A stretch of 64,000 bases of DNA from Candidatus Parabacteroides intestinigallinarum (GTDB lineage: Bacteria; Bacteroidota; Bacteroidia; Bacteroidales; Tannerellaceae): positions 62,001 through 126,000 of the forward strand of contig DXEN01000080.1 in the NCBI GenBank assembly GCA_019114945.1, given 5' to 3'. Shown in pieces: positions 8,109-14,908 of this stretch. Below the pieces are notes generated by a model. That model was not told the origin of the DNA. It did no database searches and saw only the letters and a list, made by a program, of their open reading frames with translations. The position numbers and the translations under genes are program-made. Numbering within the stretch: position 1 is the first letter of the stretch; each line of letters opens with the position of its first letter.

Positions 8109-9407
8109 TTGCTTGGGGACAGCAGGACACTGGCTTCCGATGACCGTATCGACCCAAGCCTGCGTGAAAGGCTCAGGGAGGCATTCAAGGTCATGATGCG
8201 TGCGCTCTACAAGGAGGATGGTTCGTCACTCCGCATCGGCATACTGGCGGAACCGGCCGCACAGGAATTCATCGGGGCGCACGCCGACGCGCTTGATTCT
8301 TCTTTCCGCAAAGTGGAGATGTCGGACATCATGCGCCAAAGGCTCAGCCGCTCGAACTACGTCTTTTCCGGCATGAAGGCTTTCCATGAGCTGAACGAGG
8401 CGTTCCCGTCCCTCTTGGATGAGAACGGCAACAGAAAGACGTTCGAACGCTTTCTGAAGGACGTGCGAAGCATCGACGCCACCTACAACTTGAACTACCT
8501 GCGCTCGGAATTCAATTTCGTGCAGGCTTCTGCGGAGATGGCGGCCAAATGGGAGGGATTCATGCAGGACGGCGACCGCTACTACCTGCAGTACCGCACG
8601 GCGCACGACAACAAGGTGCGCCCGGAACACGCCGCACTCCACGGAGTGACGCTGCCGATTACGGATTCCTTCTGGGAGGAATACTATCCGCCAAACGGGT
8701 GGAACTGCCGCTGTACCGTGGTGCAGGTGCGCAAGTCGCGTTACCCGGCCACGCCGCATGACGAGGCGGTGGCGCTCGGCGAGGAAGCCCTGCAGCGTGA
8801 TACGAAAGGGATGTTCCGTTTCAATCCCGGCAAGCAGGAGAAGGCCGTGCCGGACTATAATCCGTACACCATCAGCCGGTGCAGGGACTGTGACATCGCC
8901 AAAGGGAAAGCAAAGTTCGCCAAGGCGTTCATCCCGGACAACGAACTGTGCCAGGCATGCCAGCTGCTGCAGAAGTGTGCGGCCGACAGGACTAAATCCG
9001 AAAGAGCCATTGAACGGACGCACTACCTCCATACGATGGAGCCACTGCTGAAAAAGTCCGTGACGCTCAATACAGAAGGAAAGGACATCCGGGTAGGCTT
9101 CACCACCTATGGCAACAAGCACCTGTTCAGCGACACATTCGGGCGGTCGTCCGTCCTGACCAGGGACGACCTGGCGACTCTTGACAAGGTATTAGAAACC
9201 GCCATATTCATCGACTCGTCACCGCTGACACATCAGCGCAACGACGGAATCGACCGTTTCTTCTACTATGAAGCAACCGTCAGAGAACAAAAGGTAAGGC
9301 TGAATGTGGCAAGAAAAGTGAAAATAAGGAAAGATGGACGGCACATCATCACACACTTCCTTTATTCCGTCAATGACATAAAAAAGAGCACCGAGGGCGA
9401 CGGTTAG
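8109..9407 (+). CDS. MuF-type head morphogenesis protein with C-terminal toxin-like domain
   Basis: 432 residues counted from a TTG at 8109. The frame stays open back to 8025 and the upstream residues (RLSPDEYSGLHSRYAALL) look authentic, so the true N-terminus is probably earlier, reached by frameshifting or lost by a one-base indel in T6. The middle holds the MuF domain (about 120-210, YRTAHDNKVRPEHAALHG and PPNGWNCRC). A five-Cys cluster follows (CRDCDIAKG, CQACQLLQKC). The last ~130 residues (GNKHLFSDTFGR, RNDGIDRFFYYEATVREQ, LYSVNDI) resemble the BECR-fold nuclease domains attached to MuF proteins in other prophages. MuF proteins sit in the head and may be ejected with DNA. No ordinary immunity gene follows. 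Confidence 0.8.
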   Translation: MLGDSRTLASDDRIDPSLRERLREAFKVMMRALYKEDGSSLRIGILAEPAAQEFIGAHADALDSSFRKVEMSDIMRQRLSRSNYVFSGMKAFHELNEAFPSLLDENGNRKTFERFLKDVRSIDATYNLNYLRSEFNFVQASAEMAAKWEGFMQDGDRYYLQYRTAHDNKVRPEHAALHGVTLPITDSFWEEYYPPNGWNCRCTVVQVRKSRYPATPHDEAVALGEEALQRDTKGMFRFNPGKQEKAVPDYNPYTISRCRDCDIAKGKAKFAKAFIPDNELCQACQLLQKCAADRTKSERAIERTHYLHTMEPLLKKSVTLNTEGKDIRVGFTTYGNKHLFSDTFGRSSVLTRDDLATLDKVLETAIFIDSSPLTHQRNDGIDRFFYYEATVREQKVRLNVARKVKIRKDGRHIITHFLYSVNDIKKSTEGDG

Positions 9408-9496
9408 GACTCAATTGCCAGGTTGCCTTTCCCCCAATGCTCAAATATCTTGAAACGACCGTCATACCCGAAGCCTGCGCTCTTGCGAGCCGACAT
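9404..9496 (-). CDS. Possible 30-residue microprotein antisense to MuF tail
   Basis: A small leftward frame encodes a 30-residue peptide starting MSARKSAGFGYDGRFKIF and ending GKGNLAIES. Upstream on the same strand, TATATTTG (plus-strand CAAATATA at 9521-9528) is a perfect -7 element that would start transcription near 9514, leaving a short leader. It converges with the MuF gene and overlaps its stop by 4 bases. Codon use is GC-rich like the phage. Too short for a confident call; it could be chance or a small regulator. Confidence 0.3.
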   Translation of the reverse strand: MSARKSAGFGYDGRFKIFEHWGKGNLAIES

Positions 9497-9555
9497 GTGG
9501 GTAACCCGTCGTTCTCAATGCAAATATACAAACAATTTTTCAAAACCGATTCATT

Positions 9556-9789
9556 ATGAGCAGAATTATCTCTTTTTTGAAGGAAAGCAACCGGTGGAAA
9601 CACCTTGCCGGGGGCTTTGTGGTTGGATTGTGCGCATGTTCCGCGTTCGGTGCCGTATATTCGGCTGCCGTGGCGGCATCATGCCTCGAACTGAAAGACA
9701 AGCTGCACGGCAGCCCGTGGGACTGGACTGACTGGCTCCTGACGGTGACCGGAGGTGTTACGGCAAGCATCATCTGGATGCTGCTCTGA
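9556..9789 (+). CDS. Small two-TM phage membrane protein
   Basis: 77 residues with two hydrophobic segments: about 18-40 (GGFVVGLCACSAFGAVYSAA) and about 60-77 (LLTVTGGVTASIIWMLL), joined by a polar stretch (KDKLHGSPWDWTDW). It is the last gene of the rightward module and ends just before the 9793-9828 terminator. A holin-like role is possible but the amidase is far away in another operon. No family is recognised with confidence. Confidence 0.6.
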   Translation: MSRIISFLKESNRWKHLAGGFVVGLCACSAFGAVYSAAVAASCLELKDKLHGSPWDWTDWLLTVTGGVTASIIWMLL

Positions 9790-9792
9790 CAG

Positions 9793-9828
9793 GAAGCCCC
9801 GCAGGTCGTTTCCGGCTTACGGGGCTTC
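9793..9828. terminator. Bidirectional terminator between convergent phage operons
   Basis: A perfect 9-bp stem GAAGCCCCG (9793-9801) and CGGGGCTTC (9820-9828) with an 18-base spacer lies between the rightward gene ending at 9789 and the leftward gene ending at 9833. It can serve both directions. Confidence 0.75.
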
Positions 9829-9832
9829 TTCG

Positions 9833-10273
9833 TTACTGCAGCGACTTTATTGCCACGCACTGGTACACCTCTATGTTCTCAACGATGTCCTCGTGGTTGT
9901 GGTTGGTGTCGCTCTCCACAAGGTCGAACTCCCTGAAGGTCTCTCCATCCATGCAGGCAAGCGCGGCATGTATCTCCTCCAGCAAATCGAACACCTCCAA
10001 GCTCTCTTCCTTGAAGGGGCTGCCGTCGCTCACGCTGCCCGTCCAGTCCGTCACCACGTGCAACGCGACTTCCGGCTCGGCGCGGTACTCCACGCCGTTC
10101 ACTATGGCGTTCCACTTTATCGGCCGGAACTCCACGAACACCGCCGGGCGCGCCCAGCTTTCCTCCTGCTCGATGAATTCCACATTGTGGTTCCACAGGT
10201 CTATGTGCTTTATAGCACCACCGCCGACCTCCTTCAGACGGTCGCACAGCATCTGGTACAGTTCCTTTCTCAT
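9833..10273 (-). CDS. Phage tail terminator/completion-like protein, unknown
   Basis: 146 residues, mixed alpha/beta and acidic at the C-terminus (SDTNHNHEDIVENIEVYQC). Contains FVEFRPIKWNAIVNGVEYRA and a VTDWTG segment. It follows the gpG-like gene with a 4-base overlap and is the last gene of the leftward operon before the terminator at 9793-9828. Position after a virion-morphogenesis gene fits a tail terminator or head-tail joining protein, but no catalytic motif or certain family is seen. Confidence 0.6.
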   Translation of the reverse strand: MRKELYQMLCDRLKEVGGGAIKHIDLWNHNVEFIEQEESWARPAVFVEFRPIKWNAIVNGVEYRAEPEVALHVVTDWTGSVSDGSPFKEESLEVFDLLEEIHAALACMDGETFREFDLVESDTNHNHEDIVENIEVYQCVAIKSLQ

Positions 10274-10836
10274 TTCCTTTCTATGCTAAAATCCATATTG
10301 AAATACTCGTTCAGGTTGTCCTCGATGATTTCACGGACGATACGCTCAACCTCCGGCCCTGTGCCGAGAAATCTCCGCCGGGGTATGCGGATGGTAGTCC
10401 CGGCACGTTTGAGGGCCATGAAGCGCCAGAAATCGGCCTCTGTGGAAAGCTGCCGCGTCCGCTTGTCGTTCCGGCGTTCGCCGTTCTTCTTCCGGCCGAA
10501 ACTTCCGGTGGCCTCGTAATACTTGTGCCAGAAAAAACGCTTCATCTTCTCCGTCACCACTATCTCCCCGCCGTCGTTGTGTATGGCCGCATACGGCAGG
10601 TCGGTGTAGAACGTGATGCTGTCATCGGTCGTCCGGCTCCTGATGCTGCGCCGCAGCGTGCCCGTGTCCACCAGTATCGTGCCACCCGGACGGGTCGGGC
10701 TTTTCCGGCGCGCCCATGCGTCGTTGAAAAAAGCCTGGCGTTCGAAGTTCCTGTCAAACTCGTCGCCAAGCTCCACCCGAATGTCGGACAATATCCGCCT
10801 TATAACCGCTTTTGTATCCTTGTTCATTCCGCTCAT
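10270..10836 (-). CDS. Phage virion morphogenesis protein (Mu gpG-like)
   Basis: 188 residues. The segment ILVDTGTLRRSIRS (about 54-67) followed by YAAIHNDGGEI (about 82-92) is the signature of the phage virion morphogenesis/tail completion family, and the C-terminal IPRRRFLGTGPEVERIV is also typical. The protein likely joins tail and head. The start overlaps the upstream gene stop by 4 bases (ATGA) and the stop overlaps the next start by 4 bases. Confidence 0.82.
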   Translation of the reverse strand: MSGMNKDTKAVIRRILSDIRVELGDEFDRNFERQAFFNDAWARRKSPTRPGGTILVDTGTLRRSIRSRTTDDSITFYTDLPYAAIHNDGGEIVVTEKMKRFFWHKYYEATGSFGRKKNGERRNDKRTRQLSTEADFWRFMALKRAGTTIRIPRRRFLGTGPEVERIVREIIEDNLNEYFNMDFSIERK

Positions 10837-11060
10837 GTGTCAAAATTGAAATACAGCTGGGTATCTTCCGGCAGGTCGTTCTTGGGATTGGCGGACGCTT
10901 TCAGGATATTATAAAAAGTCCTCTCGCTGATACCATACACAGGATATATGTACCTCCGCCATATCTCCCTGTTCGGGACTCCCTTCTTGACGTAGAGGTC
11001 ATATATCCTGTTGATGTCAGCGACGCGTTTCTGATAACTCACACCGTGCCGGTTCCCCAT
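10833..11060 (-). CDS. Small HTH DNA-binding protein, possible late regulator
   Basis: 75 residues with a probable helix-turn-helix at about 40-58 (VYGISERTFYNILKAS) after a basic helical part (MGNRHGVSYQKRVADINRIY). It sits at the junction between early and tail genes, where Mu encodes its middle/late activators, so a role in switching on late promoters is a contextual guess. The stop overlaps the next gene by 4 bases. Confidence 0.6.
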   Translation of the reverse strand: MGNRHGVSYQKRVADINRIYDLYVKKGVPNREIWRRYIYPVYGISERTFYNILKASANPKNDLPEDTQLYFNFDT

Positions 11061-11072
11061 ATTGCGATACTG

Positions 11073-11279
11073 TCAGTCCATAACCTGTTCACCTTTTGGC
11101 TTGTAAGGACGGATGTCAAGCGTCATCTCGCAGCTCACCGTCACACGGCCGCTCCCTTCACACTGCGGGCAGGTCTCCGTCTTGCGGATGAAACGCCCGG
11201 ATACGATTTTGCCCGTGCCGTGGCATTTGCGGCACAAGGCTACTTTCGGTTCTTTTTTTACTTCCTGTTTCATTGTCAT
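11073..11279 (-). CDS. DnaJ-type zinc-ribbon small protein
   Basis: 68 residues. Two CxxCxGxG repeats (CRKCHGTG at about 16-23 and CPQCEGSG at about 37-44) match the zinc-binding elements of the DnaJ cysteine-rich domain, but no J domain or substrate domain is present. The rest is short and polar. Lies in the early operon between the DUF3164 gene and the small HTH gene. Likely a zinc-binding adaptor; function unknown. Confidence 0.7.
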   Translation of the reverse strand: MTMKQEVKKEPKVALCRKCHGTGKIVSGRFIRKTETCPQCEGSGRVTVSCEMTLDIRPYKPKGEQVMD

Positions 11280-11285
11280 GTCGTT

Positions 11286-11954
11286 TTAAGATTCTGTCAT
11301 ACCAAGGGGGATGGGCTTCCACATCCCGTTCTTGTCCTTCACCTCAGCCCGGATGAACTGCTTGCTCACTTCAGGCTGGTAGCTTTCCTCGATGATGCGC
11401 ACGCCTTCCAGGAATCGCGCGTCGCCGGTATCTTCGGCCACCTTGCGCAGCTGGACGATTCGGCTGGCCTTCAGCGTGCCTTTTGCATCGCGGCTCAGCA
11501 GCCGGAACACCATGTTCACCAAAGCCTGCGTCTTCTCGTCGTTGGCCAGCGAGGCGATATACTCCTTCACGATGGCGATGCCGTCCTCCACGGTGTCGCG
11601 GTAGCCGTCCGTCACATATACGCCGAGCGTGATGCGCTGGTCGCCCCTGCTGTTCGTGAACGTGTGGCTGCGCTGGTCGTCGCGCACCTTGGTCCTGAAC
11701 AGGTCGGACTTCATTTCAAGGATGGTCTTGAAGTTGTCAAGCACTTTCTGCTTGCTCTCCTTGATTTCCTCGCTGATGCCCAGCAGCACGGGGATGGAGC
11801 GCTCAATCTCCTCGTCAACCATCTGCTTGTACATCTCGCGGTCGGCCTTGGCCTTTTCCTCGGCCGCCTTCTTGGCTTTCGCCTGTTGGAAGGCCTCAAA
11901 TTCGGCCTTCTCCTCTGCCGTCATGACGACAGTCTGTCTGTTTTCCTCACTCAT
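11286..11954 (-). CDS. DUF3164 family phage protein
   Basis: 222 residues. The N-terminal third is a charged coiled-coil (AEEKAEFEAFQQAKAKKAAE). The body carries the DUF3164 hallmark TFTNSRGDQRITLGVYVTDG and a C-terminal helical region with LSRDAKGTLKASRIVQLRK. DUF3164 proteins are found next to MuB-type genes in transposable phages and are of unknown function, possibly in replication. The gene ends 6 bases before the zinc-ribbon gene. Confidence 0.8.
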   Translation of the reverse strand: MSEENRQTVVMTAEEKAEFEAFQQAKAKKAAEEKAKADREMYKQMVDEEIERSIPVLLGISEEIKESKQKVLDNFKTILEMKSDLFRTKVRDDQRSHTFTNSRGDQRITLGVYVTDGYRDTVEDGIAIVKEYIASLANDEKTQALVNMVFRLLSRDAKGTLKASRIVQLRKVAEDTGDARFLEGVRIIEESYQPEVSKQFIRAEVKDKNGMWKPIPLGMTES

Positions 11955-11980
11955 GATTGTTTTTATTTATGGTTCTACAC

Positions 11981-12139
11981 TTATTCTTCTTCCGGATCTC
12001 CCCAGCAGCACAATTCTGATTCCGCCTCCAGCTCGAATTTCAACTGTTCGAGAAATTCTTGGTAGCGTTCCTCGCTCATATCCTTTGTCTGCTCGCGTAT
12101 GAAATCCATCGCTTCCTTCACTCTTTGCCTTATGCTCAT
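11981..12139 (-). CDS. Small acidic phage protein, unknown
   Basis: 52 residues from the ATG at 12139 (MSIRQRVKEAMDFIREQTK), ending in an acidic tail (CCWGDPEEE). An upstream in-frame start at 12205 would overlap the preceding gene by over 60 bases and gives an unlikely N-terminus, so the shorter form is chosen. Helical, no known domain; placed between a GemA-position gene and the DUF3164 gene. Confidence 0.55.
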   Translation of the reverse strand: MSIRQRVKEAMDFIREQTKDMSEERYQEFLEQLKFELEAESELCCWGDPEEE

Positions 12140-12143
12140 AGTC

Positions 12144-12614
12144 TTAACATTTTGGGGCGGCAGGGTCAAAGAACACGTATGCCACGCCGCCCGGTTGTTC
12201 CACATTCTTTTCCTTCATCGGCTTCAGCCCGCCCTTGCGCCTGATGGAGCGTAGCTTCACGGCCAACGCCTCCAGCCCGTCCGGGGTAATCCGGGCAAAA
12301 GGCTTGCCCGCTATCCGGGGATTCATGCAGAAGTCGTTGATGCGCGCCCAGTCCGTGGTATCGATACCGAGCTGCTGCATCAGCTTCAGGCAGACGCTGC
12401 GCTTCTTCTTCAACTCATCCTTGCGCCCGGAAATCTTCTCCAAGGCATTGCAGCATTCTTCATACTCCTTCCGGGTCATCTCCTTTAGGCTGTCCGTCCG
12501 GTTCCATGTGTACTGCAGCACGATGGACTTCTTGAACTCCTCGCGGTCGCCGTTGTACGGCAACAGGTTGAACGAGGCGTAGAAACGCGCGAAATTGGTC
12601 ACTTCCTGCTTCAT
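12144..12614 (-). CDS. Phage early protein, GemA-position (unknown)
   Basis: 156 residues, helical and basic in the middle (GRKDELKKKRSVCLKLMQQ). The core LGIDTTDWARINDFC and ITPDGLEALAVKLRSIRRKG vaguely resembles the GemA/DUF1018 proteins of Mu, which modulate host gyrase and gene expression, and the position is comparable, but the likeness is weak. The start overlaps the stop of the DUF4406 gene by 4 bases. Confidence 0.55.
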   Translation of the reverse strand: MKQEVTNFARFYASFNLLPYNGDREEFKKSIVLQYTWNRTDSLKEMTRKEYEECCNALEKISGRKDELKKKRSVCLKLMQQLGIDTTDWARINDFCMNPRIAGKPFARITPDGLEALAVKLRSIRRKGGLKPMKEKNVEQPGGVAYVFFDPAAPKC

Positions 12615-12919
12615 AGGTTGAACTGGTTCTCAAACAACACTTCTATGCCGCACGAACTGGCCACGTCCAGCTCCAACTTCGCGCCCTTGCTCAGTTCCCA
12701 GCCGCGCAACATGTAGATATAATCGCATCCAAGCAGCAGGGCGATGTCCGCCCGCATGTGCTTCCGCCAGTGTGCATCGTCCGGCAGACCGTTCTTGAAC
12801 GGGTTCACCGGGTCGAAGCCTTTCAGTCCAAGGAAACGCTCCGCATCCCCGAAGGCCGCCTTGCGTTCCGCCAAATCGTGGTGCGCAATGGCACCGCTGA
12901 TGTAAACTTTCTTGCCCAT
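12611..12919 (-). CDS. DUF4406 protein (nucleoside deoxyribosyltransferase-like fold)
   Basis: 102 residues. The N-terminal VYISGAIAHHD and later MRADIALLLGCDYIYMLRGW plus GAKLELDVASSCGIEVLF are typical of DUF4406 proteins, related in fold to nucleoside 2-deoxyribosyltransferases. Such genes are frequent in Bacteroidota phages, perhaps for nucleotide metabolism; activity is unproven. Overlaps the next gene by 4 bases and follows the ATPase gene by one base. Confidence 0.8.
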   Translation of the reverse strand: MGKKVYISGAIAHHDLAERKAAFGDAERFLGLKGFDPVNPFKNGLPDDAHWRKHMRADIALLLGCDYIYMLRGWELSKGAKLELDVASSCGIEVLFENQFNL

Positions 12920-12920
12920 A

Positions 12921-13553
12921 TCATAAATTGTTACTGGTTTGTATCAGTCCTTCTTTCCATACCACATAATAGGTTCCTGCCTCTCCGATGGCGCGCCCCA
13001 TGCAGTACGCCTTGTAGCCCATCACGCGAACCTTCATATCGCAGATATATCTCAGTCTGCGCGCCGGCTTGCCCGTAGGCTGGCTCTTGTCCTCCTGGCT
13101 GATGTAGATGAAGCACTTTTTCGGGAAACGCTTCATCAGCTCCACAGCCTTCTCATAGCTGAACCCCGCATCGTCGACCGCCACCTGGAAAGAGTCCACA
13201 ATGACGAACTTCGGCGACTTCGGCTTCCTCAGACGCTCCACGAGCTCGTCGTAGGAGTCATCCGTCACCACGCGGAACCGCCCCTGCACCTCGTCCATTC
13301 CAAGATAGTCCATGCGGCGCTGGAAGCTTTGGTTCACGCCCTCCTCATAGCTCAGGTACAGCACCGGCCCGTACTTGCACAGCTCCTTGGCGAGCTGCAT
13401 GACGAACGAACTCTTGCCGCTCGCGCTGGCGCCGCTGATGAACCACGAGGCGTTGTCGGCGGGCTCGCCAAAAGGCTTGCTCCATTTCTCGCCCCACGGC
13501 AGCGTCACCCACTTCTTGGCGGCTATCTCTTTCGGACTGTACGCGCGCTTCAT
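12921..13553 (-). CDS. RecA/RadA-like phage ATPase
   Basis: 210 residues. Walker A GASASGKSS at about 41-49, Walker B FVIVDS at about 117-122 and an S/Q element KCFIYISQEDKSQ place it in the RecA-fold ATPases. It lacks helicase primase parts and is close in size to single-domain recombinase or DnaB-core-like phage ATPases. Encoded in the replication part of the early operon downstream of MuA and MuB. Role in DNA replication or transposition is inferred. Confidence 0.75.
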   Translation of the reverse strand: MKRAYSPKEIAAKKWVTLPWGEKWSKPFGEPADNASWFISGASASGKSSFVMQLAKELCKYGPVLYLSYEEGVNQSFQRRMDYLGMDEVQGRFRVVTDDSYDELVERLRKPKSPKFVIVDSFQVAVDDAGFSYEKAVELMKRFPKKCFIYISQEDKSQPTGKPARRLRYICDMKVRVMGYKAYCMGRAIGEAGTYYVVWKEGLIQTSNNL

Positions 13554-13556
13554 GTC

Positions 13557-13781
13557 TTACTTCCCTTTTTGAAGTTCGGCTATCAGGCGGTCTGCCCAAG
13601 CGACCGAATCTTCTATGTCACTATCAATTGTCGTAAGGCCAAAGTGTACCATTCTGCGCAGAAATATCTCCTTGGCCAACTCGTAACGGCGCTGTTCCCA
13701 ATCCGGCTCGTTCTTCTTCTTCATTTCACGATGGATGCCTATAACAGCATCCATTGCCTGCATTTCTATTTTTGTCATCAT
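13557..13781 (-). CDS. Small early phage protein, unknown
   Basis: 74 residues, helical and charged (MMTKIEMQAMDAVIGIHREM), with C-terminal DSVAWADRLIAELQKGK. Start overlaps the stop of the upstream gene by 4 bases and the stop is 3 bases before the ATPase gene, indicating translational coupling. Small proteins with the pattern 'AWADRLIAEL' occur widely in Bacteroidota phages without known function. Confidence 0.6.
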   Translation of the reverse strand: MMTKIEMQAMDAVIGIHREMKKKNEPDWEQRRYELAKEIFLRRMVHFGLTTIDSDIEDSVAWADRLIAELQKGK

Positions 13782-14008
13782 TGTTCTTTTTTTATTGATT
13801 TGACTTTATATTTTAGGAAACCATGTATGATATGAGGATAATGATGTATAGGAAGCAACTGGCCAACACGAACAAGCCAAATAGGGATGTATGAACCTTT
13901 CCAGATTTCATTCTGAAACGGTCCTGCTTCTTCTACAAGCCCACCTTCATTAACTCTTAACCATAACAAATCTTGACCTTTATCCTCTAACACAATTTTT
14001 GTCATCAT
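13778..14008 (-). CDS. Small early phage protein, unknown
   Basis: 76 residues, beta-prone N-terminal half (IVLEDKGQDLLWLRVNEGG) and basic C-terminal end (FLKYKVKSIKKEQ). Overlaps MuB upstream and the next gene downstream by 4 bases each. The DNA here is lower in GC than its neighbours, which may mark a recently acquired small gene. No domain recognised. Confidence 0.55.
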   Translation of the reverse strand: MMTKIVLEDKGQDLLWLRVNEGGLVEEAGPFQNEIWKGSYIPIWLVRVGQLLPIHHYPHIIHGFLKYKVKSIKKEQ

Positions 14009-14883
14009 ACTGTTGCCATTTTTAGTTTCTCAATCTCCGTATATACACGTCTCAGCCCTCCGCGTGTCTTGCGCACTATCTGTGCGATGTCTGCGCCCTC
14101 CGGGGCGTTGGCCTTGGCCACAATCCGCGCCTGCGTCATCAGGAAAGCCTCGCGTTCCTTGCCATCATCAGGGGTGACCTTGCTGTAGCGGTCGCCGTAA
14201 CGGCTCAGCATCTCAGTGTAGCCCACCTTCTTGCACTCTATCGAGCGGTTTATCTTCTCCTTCAGACCGTCGGCACCCATCATGTACCAGGCACAGCACC
14301 GCTCGGTGGCATTCCACAAAGCCTTCAATTCCAGGAAGGCTTCATACGTAAGGTCGCCTGCCTCGTCCAGGATGATAAGCGGCGTTTCGATGGAGCGGAG
14401 ATAATACACCAGGTCTTCATAAACATCCGCATACCGGCCCTTGCTGTCCACACCGAACTCGGCGGCAATCTTCCGCACCAGCTTCAACTTGGTCTTCACC
14501 TGCGAGCAGTCGATATAGACCGCGTTCCTGTGGGTCTGCACATAGTAGCGGGCCGTGAATGTCTTGCCGATGTTCGGTACGTCACAAAGGATGGCCGAAA
14601 GGCAGGACTTCTGCGAAATCTCCAGCTGCGAGGTGATGTACTCGAAAGTGGCGGTCTTGGCGGCTTTCCATTCCATGCCGCCACGCAGGTTCACGCCCAG
14701 CCGCCGGGCGATGCCTATCCAGTTTGCGTCACTCAGAACCTTGTCGGTCTGCCCGTTCTTTACGGCACTGTACACCGAGGTGGTGATGCCGAGGGAGGCT
14801 GCGTGTTTCGCGTCGCTCGGATAGTTCGCACGGTTCGCGGCTATCGCCCCCAAAATCTTCTGTTTCTGCGTTTCTGTAATCAT
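14005..14883 (-). CDS. MuB-like transposition ATPase
   Basis: 292 residues. The N-terminus has a DNA-binding helical domain of the MuB type (about 1-70). The AAA+ core has a Walker A-like DVPNIGKT at about 101-108, where the first Gly of the consensus is Asp, and Walker B PLIILDEAGD at about 168-177. MuB binds target DNA, stimulates the transposase and gives target immunity. It follows the transposase gene by 25 bases, as in Mu. Confidence 0.9.
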   Translation of the reverse strand: MITETQKQKILGAIAANRANYPSDAKHAASLGITTSVYSAVKNGQTDKVLSDANWIGIARRLGVNLRGGMEWKAAKTATFEYITSQLEISQKSCLSAILCDVPNIGKTFTARYYVQTHRNAVYIDCSQVKTKLKLVRKIAAEFGVDSKGRYADVYEDLVYYLRSIETPLIILDEAGDLTYEAFLELKALWNATERCCAWYMMGADGLKEKINRSIECKKVGYTEMLSRYGDRYSKVTPDDGKEREAFLMTQARIVAKANAPEGADIAQIVRKTRGGLRRVYTEIEKLKMATV

Positions 14884-14908
14884 AATCTAACGCTGTTTTA
14901 ATGTTGTT

